This document shows, piece by piece, positions 10,407 to 21,261 of a stretch of 64,000 bases of DNA (the stretch's first letter is position 1; each line of letters begins with the position of its first letter). The DNA comes from Asterella californica. Its lineage: Eukaryota; Streptophyta; Marchantiopsida; Marchantiales; Aytoniaceae. Both the position numbers and the translations under genes were made by a program. The stretch is taken from assembly GCA_036924285.1 (NCBI GenBank), contig JAYKYS010000007.1, positions 1,674,001-1,738,000 on the forward strand. Direction: 5' to 3'. The notes beneath the pieces are model-generated. The model had not been told where the DNA came from. It worked only from the letters and a program-made list of their open reading frames with translations, and did not search any database.

Positions 10407-13400
10407 ATGAGTAGATTGACGGAGGGGAAAAATAGTGTGGTGGTGATCCCTATCCACTCTCGATGCATATATAAGGAGATTGCTACATACCTGCAGTTCT
10501 TTCCTCATCCGATGCAGAATAATGAAGGGAGAGAAGCAAGTTGTTGGTGTGCACTCCCTCAGGAAGCAGACGTCCATGCGAAGTACAAATCTGTACTGAG
10601 AAAGGTAAGACCGGTAGCAGCTCAACTACCTGCTAACTCCCAGTAGCAAGTACAGTTAGTGGGGACTGAGCCTATATTGCGTGATCATAGACGAGTAGGA
10701 CACCAATTTATTGAGGAGACATTGAAGGAGCTCCAGATAGGAGAGGGTGATTTCTTGACTGAGGTCGAGAAGACAGTGTTTGAACATATGATAGTGAAGC
10801 ATGGTAAAGCATTCTCTTTTTCAGCAGAGGAGATAGGTTGTGTGGACCCAAAGGTTATAGCGCCTATGGTTATATTCACAATCCGTCATGTGCCTTGACA
10901 CCTGAAACCGATCCCAGTTCCTCGTGCTTTGTTGCCTAAACTCATCGAGTTGTTGAAGGAGAAGGTACAGATGGGGATACTTGAGCCGTCTATGGGGTCA
11001 TATTCTAGCAGGTGGTTTACTGTACCCAAGAAGTCAGGAGCTTTGCGTTTTATTCAAGACCTACAGCCTGCGAATAACGTAACCATTCGTAACGTTGGGA
11101 CGGGTCCTGTGATTAAAGAGGTAGCAGAGGCATTTGCAGGGAGAGCTATCTATTCAATAGGAGATCTATATTCTGGTTATGATCAATTCCAGCTGGCTGT
11201 GGAGAGTAGGGATTTAACTACTATGCGTACGCCCCTGGGATTGATGCGGATGTGTACTCTTCCACAAGGAGGGACGAACTCGGTGGCTCATATACAGAAT
11301 GCGATGCATAAGGTACTAAGGGAGTTTGTGCCTGATGTTACCATTCCATTTCTAGATGATATTCCTATAAAGGGTTGCCGGTTGAAGACAAAGATGAAGC
11401 AGTACTTGCGAATGGATGTAGAAGGTTTGTTGTAGAGGGATGTAGAACATATCTTGACTCGTCTGGAGGAGGTACATCTCACCCTGTCAGGAGCTAAGTC
11501 CAAGTTTGGCGTGTCTGAGATTTTAGTGGTTGGACATCTGTGTGGCGCTTTTGGAAGGCGACCAAACCCCGAGAAGGTTGAAGCCATAGCAAGGATGGCA
11601 GACTGTAGGAATATCACAGAGGTTAGACGCTTTCTAGGTGCTTGTGTATTTTATCGTTTATCCATTCCTCATTATGCTCATGTTGCTGAGCCTTTGTATG
11701 CATTATTGAGGAAGGGTAATAGGTTTATATGGACCTCAGTCCATCGAGAAGCTATGAATAGGTTGAAGGAGGCTCTACAGTCTCCGCCTGTTTTGAGAAG
11801 AATAGACTATGGATGTGGGAGATCTGTCATTGTCACAGTAGAAACTAGCCCAAAGGCAATTGGCTGGGCGATAGGTCAAGATGATGCGGATGGATTGCGG
11901 CTTACCTCTAGGTTTGGAGCTAGGATCTTGACAGACAGGCAACGAGATTATCCTCAGGTGAAGCGTGAGTTGTGGGGAGCGGTGACAGCAATGAAGACAG
12001 ATCGTGAGTTTCTGATTGGTGCTCATGTAGTCCTGGAAACGGATTGTCTACCTCTACTAGACATGATATCCAACTGTACCACGCCGGACATAGCAATGTT
12101 ACGTTGGATTGCATATATTAGAAGCTTGAATCTAGAGCTGAAGCATATAAAAGGAAAGGAGAATATGGTTGCAGATATGTTGTCAAGGGTTCGATTTGTG
12201 GATGAGGATGTCATGATTTCAGAAGCTGAGGAAGAAGAGAGACAGGATGCTCAGTGTCAGGTTAATCGACGGGCTACAAACTTGGAGCCGTTGATGTTTA
12301 GAGATGAGCTTTACACAGGTAGACTTCGTGACATAGGATATTATCTGAGCTTGTTGGAGAGGCAGGAGAGATGGAGCAAAGTAGAGTTCAGGGAGATAAG
12401 GAAACAAGCTTACAACTATCTTCTGCATGATGGGTATCTTTGGAGACGATCACAGAGGAGAGATGGGATGTTCATACGGGTAGTGGGCGATCAAGAGACT
12501 AAGCAGCAACTAATGAAGGAGTTCCATGATACCTTATGGACCGGACATCGAGGGATTTGGGCTACCTACACCAAGTTGAAGGAGAGGTACTGGTGGAAAG
12601 GTCTGTATGAGGATGTGGTAAACTACGTCAGCTCCTGCTTGCATTGTCAGTTCTACTCAAAGATCCGGTATAAGGACGGTCTTGTGCCAACTTATCCGCC
12701 TTGCATTCACTTCCAGTGGGTTCTCGACTTGGTGGTAATGCCTCTGGGGTTATGGGGCATGCGATATTTGGTTCTGGCTCGTGAGGATCTCTCCAACTTT
12801 GTAGAAGGGCGAGCTTTGAGGACGAAGACCACAGAGGGGATATGTAAGTTTGTTCTTGAAGATATTATCTGCAGGTATGGGTCTGTAGGAAGGCTACGGG
12901 CAGATAGGGGAGAACTATGGGGTACGGAAGCAAAAGAGTTTTTTGCTCGATATGGTGTGAAGCTCAAGCTTACTACTGCGATGAATCCAGAGGGGATTGG
13001 CAAGAGCGAGCGAGGACATCCATCGATAGTTCAGGCTTTGGTGAAGGCGTGTGATGGTAAGCATAGAGAGTGGCCTAGGTTACTCCCTTTGCTTTATGGG
13101 CAGATAGAACAACTCATTGTTTGACTATAGGATACATGCCTATTGAGTTGATGTTAGGGCAGAAACCGATGATGCCAGCAGAAGAAGACTTTCCTACCTG
13201 GGCTACCTTGCCATGGGAGGACAATGTGGACCGTGTGCAACTTCTCTCACTACGAATCAGACAGCTAGAATGTAGAGAGGAGGATCTCGCTGAAGCGCAG
13301 CTCCGGCTGAAGGCGGCTCGACTTGGGAACAAGGAGAGGTTTGATAAGACTCATAGATTTCGGCCAAAACCGATACAAGTTGGAGACTGGGTGTTGATAT

Positions 13401-13693
13401 ACGACAGCACATTGGAGAACCAACACTCTACAGTTCGAAAGTTTTCGAGAAGGTGGTTTGGCCCGTACCTTGTCTCAGATGTACATCAGAATGCTACTTA
13501 TTCCTTGCAAGAGCTAGATGGCACGCATTTAAGACTTCCAGTTGCTGGGAAACGAGTGAAGCTATTCAAAAAGAGAGGGGAGACTGTGGAGCTAGCTGAG
13601 TTCTTAGGTTCAGAGCAGACAGGAGCAAATGAAGACCTTTCTGAGACGGTCGAGGAGAGCGAAGACGATTTGGAGGACCACGAGGATCAATGA
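10407..13693 (+). pseudogene. decayed Ty3/gypsy polyprotein (RT, RNase H, integrase)
   Basis: One reading frame runs from 10407 to about 13100, broken by stops at 10644, 10896 and 11433, and then shifts frame near 13110 into 13121-13693. Reverse transcriptase lies at 10929-11600 with the catalytic FLDD at about 11350. RNase H lies around 11820-12200; its first acidic residue appears as Glu in VETSP where Asp is usual. Integrase follows at about 12500-13100, with the HHCC zinc site (12520-12650), catalytic Asp at about 12727 and 12903 and Glu near 13000. The C-terminal part (13121-13693) has the usual integrase tail with the GDWVLIYD-type motif. Near 11383-11435 the best-matching frame leaves and returns, meaning two compensating indels. 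No gag is visible. The RT and integrase style (RWFTVPKKSGALRF) is of the fungal/algal gypsy type, as I recall it. Confidence 0.9.
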
Positions 13694-13723
13694 CGGATTG
13701 GCACATACCAGAGGATGTGCAGG

Positions 13724-13738
13724 TTTGGAGGGGGTGAA
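13724..13738 (+). other. polypurine tract of the decayed gypsy element
   Basis: The purine run GGAGGGGGTGAA abuts TGTCGTATTG, as a polypurine tract abuts a 3' LTR. Position just after the pol frame fits. Confidence 0.6.
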
Positions 13739-14470
13739 TGTCGTATTGTACATAGGTCTGTACAGTGAAAAGTAATGCAAAGAGATTTTTTTCTATATTG
13801 TGTAAAGGAAGCTGCCCTGCAGCTTAACAAGCTAGGCAGGAGCTAAGCTGAGGCCATGCTTGACAAGCTGCCCCCTAGCTTGGGTTGGAATACCACCACT
13901 GTGGGAGTCGAAAGACACCAGAATGTGAAGTTCGACGAGGAGAGCGACCTCATGCTTCTAGTTTTGACAGAAAGTGCTTTAAGTAATAGTTAGCACGTGT
14001 TTTAAACTAAGAAATATGCGATAGAGGGAAATCTGTCGATTCTGACTCGTGACTCGAACTCAGAATCTGATTGCGTGAGTGTGTAGGTGTTCACAAGTAC
14101 TATAGTTTTGACTCTTTATTCGTTTAAAACGGAGTTGTATGGAGAAGTTAGCACAGAAAAGGCTAGTAAAACCTTTACAGGAAGATTTCCTTAGTAAAGC
14201 ATATGTACAGACAGTTAAACCTTTTTGAACGGAACCAAAGGCCATCCCAGTGATATGGCGCCTGCCTAGGAGAGAAGTGGTCTCAAGATCAATCCCTCCT
14301 GGCCTCTGGTTCCTATTCTGACATGTTGGCCTCCCGGATGAGACTCTATGTTGGGTATGCAGCCATGTCCTGTATACCTAGGGGCGGGAGACCGGTATCT
14401 CCCTTAATCGTGGGCTTCCTGGCCTAAGCCTCCGCATGCCATCCTGAATATACTATGGGAGATACCTGGT
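13739..14470 (+). mobile_element. presumed 3' LTR and flank of the decayed gypsy element
   Basis: It starts TGTCGTATTGTACA at the polypurine tract. The right edge is not identifiable, because no matching 5' LTR was found. It contains AGCTTAAC/GAGCTAAGCTGAGGCC words like those in the leader. No gene seen. The Mutator-like element sits just downstream. Confidence 0.45.
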
Positions 14471-14479
14471 GCGCATATG
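14471..14479. repeat. 9-bp target-site duplication, left
   Basis: GCGCATATG here matches GCGCATATA at 19160-19168 in eight of nine bases. The pair brackets the inverted-repeat element exactly. Confidence 0.8.
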
Positions 14480-14796
14480 GAGGTTTTTAGTTAAACAGCT
14501 CCCGCAGACAAGAGTACAGCTTGAACGGCACCACAGTCTCATTATTTAGTTAAACAGCACCCGCAGGTTAACAAGTCGGGTCGGGTGACGGAGTGAAGCG
14601 GGCCGGGGTCGGGTCGTTGGGTCGGGTTGGCCCACTGGGCTTTGTGTTGTGGGTGGGCTCCCCCGTGGGAGTTTTCTGCCGTGGGCCAAGGCCTCCATCA
14701 TCGATAAACATTATTCCTCCCTCGAACTTTTACCTAAACCATGTTCATGCCTCAACAGCCGACTATTGTAAACTTGGATGCCACCATTTGTAGCGT

Positions 14797-14913
14797 GATG
14801 CGGTCATACCAGGGCCACGCCACCAGATCCCATCAGAACTCTGCAGTTAAATGCCCTTGGGCCGGAATAGTACTGGGATGGGTGACCTCCCGGGAAGTCC
14901 CGGTGCTGCATCC
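14797..14913 (+). rRNA. 5S rRNA: nuclear-type 5S rRNA gene, left arm
   Basis: 117 nt that follow the plant 5S pattern: GATGCGGTCATACC at the start, the box A/C region with ATCCCATCAGAACTCTGCAG, TACTGGGATGGGTGACCTCC, and the closing GTGCTGCATCC. A T-rich stretch (TTCTTTTTTTCC) follows within a few bases and would serve as a Pol III terminator. The left-arm and right-arm genes differ at a few sites. Whether the gene is transcribed is unknown. Its location inside a transposon arm is what is unusual. Confidence 0.88.
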
Positions 14914-14929
14914 AATTCTTTTTTTCCTT
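14914..14929 (+). terminator. Pol III T-run after the left 5S gene
   Basis: TTCTTTTTTTCC directly after the 5S 3' end. The mirrored A-run before 18726 serves the right-arm gene. Confidence 0.6.
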
Positions 14930-15310
14930 TTTTACGAATTAATTCTTTGGCAATCGAACAAATATATTATGCTACCAGGCACTAAACTAATTAATTACTC
15001 GTATGTTTTTTTCCTTGTTGGACGTGAATTGATTCTTTGGCACCGAATAAATTAATTGCTCGTATGTATGTTGTCTGTTTCTCTTTCTTCCCCCATGAAA
15101 TGACCTTGAATAGGGAACCCATTAGTTTATTATAATAAATCCAAATACCGTAGTATTTCGTTTTCTTGACAAGGCAATAAAGCGCTTGGAGGTCGGTCTC
15201 CTTAACTCCTAAAATCAAAACACAAAAAACAAAACAAAAAGAAAAAGTAAAGTAAAGTAAGGTCTCTAATGGATCAGCGGGTAGGCCAAATCTGGAACCA
15301 CGTAACTCAC

Positions 15311-15432
15311 AACCCGCTCTCCGGGTGGGTGGGTTGGGGTAGTGGAGGGTGTAACGATGGTCTTCTTTACAAAAGGTGGGGGTGCTGTTTAACTAAAAAC
15401 CTCCAACCACAACCCATCCGACCGTGGTTGCC
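15311..15432 (+). repeat. 122-bp extra segment in the left arm
   Basis: The right arm reads straight through ACTCAC to TCTGTACG; the left arm has 122 bp between these words. The segment contains, near 15379-15405, an inverted copy of the element's own outer terminus (GCTGTTTAACTAAAAACC). No target duplication flanks it. It could be an insertion in the left arm or a deletion in the right. Confidence 0.75.
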
Positions 15433-16057
15433 TCTGTACGTACCAGGTTGCCAGCGGTACTAACTAGGTTAGAGCTCGCCTTCGTACGTGTGACGTGGCC
15501 CAATGAGAGAGAAGTTATCGTTATAATTTGAATTAATTGAGTAAACAGATAATTGGACAAAAAAAAATTTAAGAATAATAGTATAAAAATTAAGTATAAA
15601 TAAATAAAATAATATTATAAATAATAAAGTAAAAATTGTAAACCTGATCAAATCCACAAAAATCACCGTGAACTACTGATTACCATGAAGGGCGATAAAG
15701 TGAGAATTATTCTAAAGTTATACTTCTACTTTATCTAAAATTATTTTTTAAATTTAATTTTTTAAATTTAAATAATTCTGTTTTGAACTTACTAACTTCA
15801 TTATCGATGTTAGACTTAATCGTTAATGACTAAAAAAAACTGTAAGTGAAAGTACAGAACGGTCCTGATTTTACTATAAAAATAATATTTAAAATAAATT
15901 AATCCAAATATCTTTTAATTTATAATCTAATATTCAAAGAGAAAAAGTTTAGTAATTAAATAATACCAAATAACTTTTAATAACTTTATTTTAATATTAA
16001 AAAGTGGACATATATCTCCTCCTTCTTAACATGGAAGAAGTGAATATACATGCTCCC

Positions 16058-17688
16058 TATCCATAAAGCATGTGGATTGCGACGCACAATAGGAAGAGAA
16101 AAAGAGGACTATATTGTGTGAAAAAATCAGTGTTTGGAAGTTTTAATTTATAACTTTATATTCACTTTATTTATTATTTTTTATTCATAATTATATTCAC
16201 TAAAAGATTATTAGTTTAAATTATGTATTTAATAACATGAATAAATCACAAGGAGGAGGAAAACCATAAGGATGTTAGGCCACCAGAATAGTTCTGTCGA
16301 GTAAAATTAAAACCTAAAGGCACTGAAGTAAATAATTATTTATGTTGAAATCAATGGAAAATTATTTTGAATTAGAAGGGATCGGCTTAAACCAGAGAAG
16401 TTCGTTAAAGGAAATATTTAAAAATTAAAGATAACTTGAGAAGTGAGACTGAGATACTTGAGAAGTCATCTTCTTTTATAGAATGTCATGAAAGGTACCC
16501 CAAATGGGTTGTCCTTAGCGTTTGTGGTTTTTTCGAACATGTCAGAACGAGTTGAAATTTTGAGAATATGATGTATATGCTATGTGTATCTTACTGACAG
16601 AATTTCATGTCGTTTTGAGATACTTGAGAAGTCGTCTTCTTTTACAAAATGCTCTCAAAGGTTACCCAAACGAGTTGTCCTTAGCGTTTGTGGTTTTTTC
16701 GATCATCTCAAAACGAGCTGAAATTAGGTCAATATGATATATATGCTACATATATCTTACTGACAAAAGCTCAGCTCGATCTGAGATACTTAAAGATTCA
16801 TCAAGAATTTTGTCATAGAGTATCTAATGTTTGAAATTATACGCGAAAAATATGAACTATTTTCGGCATATTAAAACCTGAATCAGCGCTCACATCCAAA
16901 GCTGGAGGTATACCATTTTGGTCTTTAATCGCATGGATCTATATCATCGCTATGTGTTTCGAGCACCAAACAGACTCGAATCATAATAATGCGTCCAACC
17001 TCCAAGAACTGAGAGATCTTTAATTTCTCGCGATGGTTTCCTCCTCATCCCGATATTAATTAATTTTGATTTTTCCCTGTGATTTTTAGAAGGAATAAAT
17101 TAAACTAACCTTATTAATTAATTGCTACAACTTAGAGTGAACATTTTTGCTATTGCTTATTTCTTTCTATGCTATTTTTAGAACATTAAATTAAACCGTT
17201 TACTTCACTTTTATGTTTATCTTATTTATGTTAAAATTTATGTTTACCTTTAATTTTAAAATTTATGTTTACCTTTAATAACTTTAATTTTAAAATTTTA
17301 AAATTTATGTTTACTTTTAATACTTTAAATTTTAAAATTACATTAAATATTAGATTAAAGTTGAAATTACTGAATATTTTCTCTTTAACTCTTATGGAAT
17401 TCATGTTAACATCTCGGTTGTACTCTCACTGTGGTGTCCGATCCAATGGAAGTTTTAGATTTTTCACTTTCATTTTTCCTCCGTTTGGCCAAAAGTGTAC
17501 TTTGGATGTATATTGTTTGAAGTATTGGATGATTTCATTTTGGAAGATGAATTTGTAGAAAATTTAACGATACAAAAAACTGAAGTGAGGACAGGAAGGA
17601 GGAAACGGAATTGTTTATTAGTGAAAGTAATAAAGAAGAAAAAGGAGACCATTGTTCTACTTAAAAAACGGTTACATTTTGCTTTTCT
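16058..17688. other. interior of the Mutator-like element, no transposase
   Basis: AT-rich sequence with only short open frames (for example 17265-17558), none resembling a MULE transposase or a captured gene I recognise. It includes a 166-bp tandem duplication and low-complexity TTTAAAATTTATG-like text around 17220-17340. Confidence 0.6.
16451..16790 (+). repeat. 166-bp tandem duplication in the element interior
   Basis: GAGATACTTGAGAAGTC starts at 16451 and 16617, and a third GAGATACTT starts at 16783: spacing 166 each time. Both units share TTGTCCTTAGCGTTTGTGG. Units are clearly diverged. Confidence 0.8.
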
Positions 17689-19159
17689 GGGAGCATGTAT
17701 ATTCACTTCTTCCATGTTAAGAAGGAGGAGATATATGTCCACTTTTTAATATTAAAATAAAGTTATTAAAAGTTATTTGGTATTATTTAATTACTAAACT
17801 TTTTCTCTTCGAATATTAGATTATAAATTAAAAGATATTTGGATTAATTTATTTTAAATATTATTTTTATAGTAAAATCAGGACCGTTCTGTACTTTCAC
17901 TTACAGTTTTTTTTAGTCATTAACGATTAAGTGTAACATCGATAATGAAGTTAGTAAGTTCCAAACAGAATTATTTAAATTTAAAAAATTAAATTTAAAA
18001 AATAATTTTAGATAAAGTAGAAGTATAACTTTAGAATAATTCTCACTTTATCGCCCTTCATGGTAATCAGTAGTTCACGGTGATTTTTGTGAATTTGATC
18101 AGGTTTACAATTTTTACTTTATTATAATATTATTTTATTATTTATAATATTATTTTATTTATTTATACTTAATTTTTATACTATTATTCTTAAATTTTTT
18201 TTATCCAATTATCTGTTTACTTAATTAATTCAAATTATAACGGTAACTTCTCTCTCATTGAGCCACGTCACACGTACGAAGGCGAGCTCCAACCTAGTTA
18301 GTACTGCTGGCAACCTGGTACGTACAGAGTGAGTTACGTGGTTCCAGATTTGGTCTACCCGCTGATCCATTAGAGACCTTACTTTACTTTACTTTTTCTT
18401 TTTCTTTTGTTTTTTGTGTTTTGTTTTTAGGAGTTAAGGAGACCGACCTCCAAGCGCTTTATTGCTTTGTCAAGAAAACGAAGTACTACGGTATTTGGAT
18501 TTATTATAATAAACTAATGGGTTCCCTATTCAAGGTCATTTCATGGGGGAAGAAAGAGAAACAGACAACATACATACGAGCAATTAATTTATTCGGTGTC
18601 AAAGAATCAATTCACGTCCAACAAGGAAAAGAACATACGAGTAATTAATTAGTTTAGTGCCTGGTAGCATAATATATTTGTTCGATTGCTAAAAATTAAT
18701 TCGTAAAAAAAGGAAAAAAAGAATTGGATGCAGCACCGGGACTTCCCGGGAGATCACCCATCCCAGTACTATTCCGGTCCAAGGGCATTTAACTGCAGAG
18801 TTCTGATGGGATCTGATGGCGTGGCCCTGGTATGACCGCATCACGCTACAACTGGTGGTATCCAAGTTTATAATAGTCGGCTGTTGAGGCATGAACATGG
18901 TTTAGGAAAAAGTTCGAGGGAGGAATAATGTTTATCGATGATGGAGGCCCTGGCCCGCGGCAGAAAACTCCCACGGGGGAGCCCACCCACAACACAAAGC
19001 CCAGTGGGTCAACCCGACCCAGCGACCCGACCCTGACCCGCTCCACTCCGTCACCCGACCCGACTTGTTAACCTGCGGGTGCTGTTTAACTAAATAATGA
19101 GACTGTGGTGCCGTTGAAGCTGTACTCTTGTCTGCGGGTGCTGTTTAACTAAAAACCTC
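17689..19159 (-). repeat. right terminal inverted repeat of the Mutator-like element
   Basis: Inverted partner of 14480-16057, holding the minus-strand 5S gene. It lacks the 122-bp piece. Confidence 0.85.
18726..18842 (-). rRNA. 5S rRNA: nuclear-type 5S rRNA gene, right arm
   Basis: Inverted partner of the left-arm gene, same 117-nt length and landmarks. Differences include GGGTGATCTCC for GGGTGACCTCC and CTTGGACCGG for CTTGGGCCGG. A run of A on the plus strand at 18710-18720 gives the minus-strand T terminator. Confidence 0.88.
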
Positions 19160-19168
19160 GCGCATATA
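19160..19168. repeat. 9-bp target-site duplication, right
   Basis: GCGCATATA, partner of GCGCATATG at 14471-14479. Confidence 0.8.
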
Positions 19169-19439
19169 GGAGGGCTGTAAGCCCTGTGGGGCAGCCTCAT
19201 AAGTGTTAGGGCTTCGGCCTACATTGGATGGCTTGTAGTATATTCAGGATGGCATCAAGATGGCATCAAGATGGCATCAAGAGCACAGGAAACTTTTGCT
19301 AATTAGTTAAATAAGCATCGAGTAGGCTTGCGATGGAGAATGAGGTTATGTGAACCTTTATTAGTGTAGGGGTAGAGTTTGTGGAGACAACTGTGAAACT
19401 TGTATTAAAAAAGGGCCAACTTTGTAAATAATGCTCCGT
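19169..19439. other. flank of the Mutator-like element, no gene seen
   Basis: Contains a short tandem, ATGGCATCAAG, about three times near 19250-19280. Nothing else identified. Confidence 0.4.
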
Positions 19440-20320
19440 ACGCATAAGGACAGCAGGGGGACAGCTTAAGCTAGGGCCCTGCTTGTGATAAGTGACTGCA
19501 CTTATAAGGACAGCAGGGGGGCAGCTTAAGCTGGGGCCTTAACTTTTAGGTTTAATACCTGCGACGGCTGGAGATCGGGGGACACTTTTCAAGGGAGTTT
19601 TCTGAGAGAACTGAGGCGGAAGGAGGAAAAAGGAGCAGAATTAGGGATTGAGGAGAGGAGACGCTGAGAAGCTTGGAGGCTGAGTGGGGATCAATTTTTC
19701 TAACAGAATTGAGTGGATTGAGGAGGGGAGACGCTGAGAAGCTTGGAGGCTGAGTGGGGATCGATTTTTCTGACAGAATTGAGTGGATTGAGGAGAGGAG
19801 ACGCTGAGAAGCTTGGAGGCTGAGTGAAGATCGATTTTTCTGACAAAATTGAGTGGAGTGAGCAGGGGAGATCGTGAGAGAGGCAGGAAAGTGTTTTGGA
19901 GACAAGAACCTCATATGTTACACAGTTTTGAGGTTTGGAAGGAGTAGAATTGAACGGACAAAGGTGGTTTATTGGAAGGAGATCGTTTTTGACAAGGCTT
20001 TGGTTGTCGTAAGATCAAATTCCTTGGAATTTTCAGCTGAGAAGGACTTAGGAGATGAGGAGAGAGATATTTTCTTAACAGTGAAGCAGTTGACGGTGAA
20101 ATAAAGCTATTTCTACTCCGGAGAGACATATTTGTGTACCTGTGTGCGTGCTTGAGTGTTTGTTTTGTAATTGGTGGCACAAGAGGCTGTGTTTTGAGAT
20201 TTCATCGTCTGCAGGGACCTATTTTCCTTTCTGGTCATTTCTCTTTGATCTATCACAGTCAGGAGGTCCGCCCTCCCCAAGAAAGACTCTCGCCACGACA
20301 CCGTTCATGCCTACCACTCG
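19440..20320 (-). mobile_element. inverted copy of the gypsy leader region
   Basis: Read on the minus strand this follows the leader at 9400-10400: the AGCTTAAGCTGCCCCC words, the GATCTCCAGC..GTCGCAGGTA stretch, and the GTGATAGATC block near 20250. It is diverged and lacks the pol genes. It differs from the other copy by a three-unit 70-bp tandem. With repeat B it makes the right arm of a large palindrome. Confidence 0.65.
19641..19870 (+). repeat. 70-bp tandem repeat, three units
   Basis: ACGCTGAGAAGCTTGGAGG starts at 19661, 19731 and 19801, exactly 70 apart. The matching place in the plus-orientation leader (about 10195-10235) has a single unit, so the array expanded in this copy. Confidence 0.88.
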
Positions 20321-20600
20321 CACTGCCGCTTACTTCATCCGATGATACTGATCACACTCACACTAGACTTGGATACTCTACATTCTATATCTCAAGCTCC
20401 GCGCACCTCTCTTCTTATACATCAACCTCGCATGTGACGACAAGAGTACTACTCTTATCTCCACTCAGCGGAGAGTACACGAATCGTCCACGTGGAGCCT
20501 TATCTTTTGACACGATAAGGTCCCAATGGCTCCTCAACACCAAACACGAATGATAAGGATAGGTGGTGGTTTCACACCCTAGCCAATCCACAACACGACA
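20321..20600. other. junction segment, no gene seen
   Basis: Lies between the inverted leader and mitochondrial DNA. Nothing recognisable; open frames are short. Mitochondrial text resumes near 20601. Confidence 0.35.
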
Positions 20601-20659
20601 GCGTAGACGTGTAAGGGAGTTTTGAGAATGAAATGGAGCTGTATGAAGCATAAATGCAA

Positions 20660-20773
20660 GGAGGATGTATAGCTAATATAGGATCTTATAAAACAGGATT
20701 TAATTCCGCAAGTGATTTAGTACAAACAAATGAAATTCGAACAAAAGGATTGGAACTTGCTAATAAAAAATAG
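20660..20773 (+). pseudogene. 3' tail of an unidentified mitochondrial-type reading frame
   Basis: A continuous frame of about 37 codons ends in [18 protein letters not shown] and a TAG. An inverted copy lies at 56361-56485. It looks like the end of a mitochondrial gene next to ccmFN, but I do not recognise the family. Confidence 0.35.
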
Positions 20774-21208
20774 AAAAAAATAAAGCAATGCCTTTATAAA
20801 TTTGTTGTTCATCTATAAGTGAAACTGCCCTCTCCTGCTGGTCGAGACCTTCGGACAAAAACAAAAAAGAAAGATTTTCTGCACCCTTTGCTTGTTTTGA
20901 TACGTTACAGGGTCGAGTCAGATAACAAAAAAGGAATCCATAAAAACTTAGGATCCAACACCATAATAACAGACTACCTTCATGATTAGACCATGTTCCT
21001 AATATTTTATAAAACAAAGGCGCATTAGCATTTGAGTTGGTAAATACGTTGTAATTAGAAAAGTCAGAAGAAATGTAGCAAAACAAAATACCAAAGAAAG
21101 ACATAGTGAACAAAAAAAATAAAGTGAAACAGCCACAGGGCGCAACTTGTTAGTTAACGCAACAAAGATACTCAGTACTAAAAAATAATGGCCCAATTCC
21201 GGTGACAT
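20760..21208 (-). pseudogene. ccmFN: mitochondrial ccmFN 5' fragment
   Basis: CcmF N-terminal protein takes part in haem attachment to mitochondrial cytochrome c (system I, inner membrane). The frame starts ATG at 21208 with [19 protein letters not shown]. It shifts frame near 21100 and continues as [13 protein letters not shown], then [14 protein letters not shown], the tryptophan-rich haem-handling motif of CcmF. About 145 codons remain, against several hundred in the intact gene, and the 3' end is lost at about 20770. Frameshift and truncation make it a NUMT pseudogene. Confidence 0.88.
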
Positions 21209-21261
21209 AACATTATAAACTTTGCTTATAATTGGCAACAAAAAATCTTTTTTTGCCGTAC

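Larger units (their letters stand above)
14480..16057 (+). repeat. left terminal inverted repeat of the Mutator-like element
   Basis: It pairs with 17689-19159 in inverted orientation. It contains the left 5S rRNA gene, GC-rich text near 14580-14700 and an AT-rich inner part from 15540. Its only large difference from the right arm is the 122-bp piece at 15311-15432. Confidence 0.85.
14480..19159. mobile_element. Mutator-like (MULE/foldback) element with 5S rRNA genes in its terminal inverted repeats
   Basis: Ends are perfect inverted repeats starting GAGGTTTTTAGTTAAACAGC on the left, with its complement ending at 19159. The arms are 14480-16057 and 17689-19159, about 1.46 kb each after removing a 122-bp extra piece from the left arm, and nearly identical by eye. 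A 9-bp target duplication is the usual Mutator signature. Each arm holds a 117-nt 5S rRNA gene. The 1.6-kb interior has no transposase, so the element is non-autonomous. A simple inverted duplication is less likely because of the flanking target duplication. Confidence 0.8.

Noticed and set aside
17265..17749. A transposase or captured gene in the Mutator-like interior
   Set aside because: The frames are short, AT-biased and show no catalytic or zinc motif.
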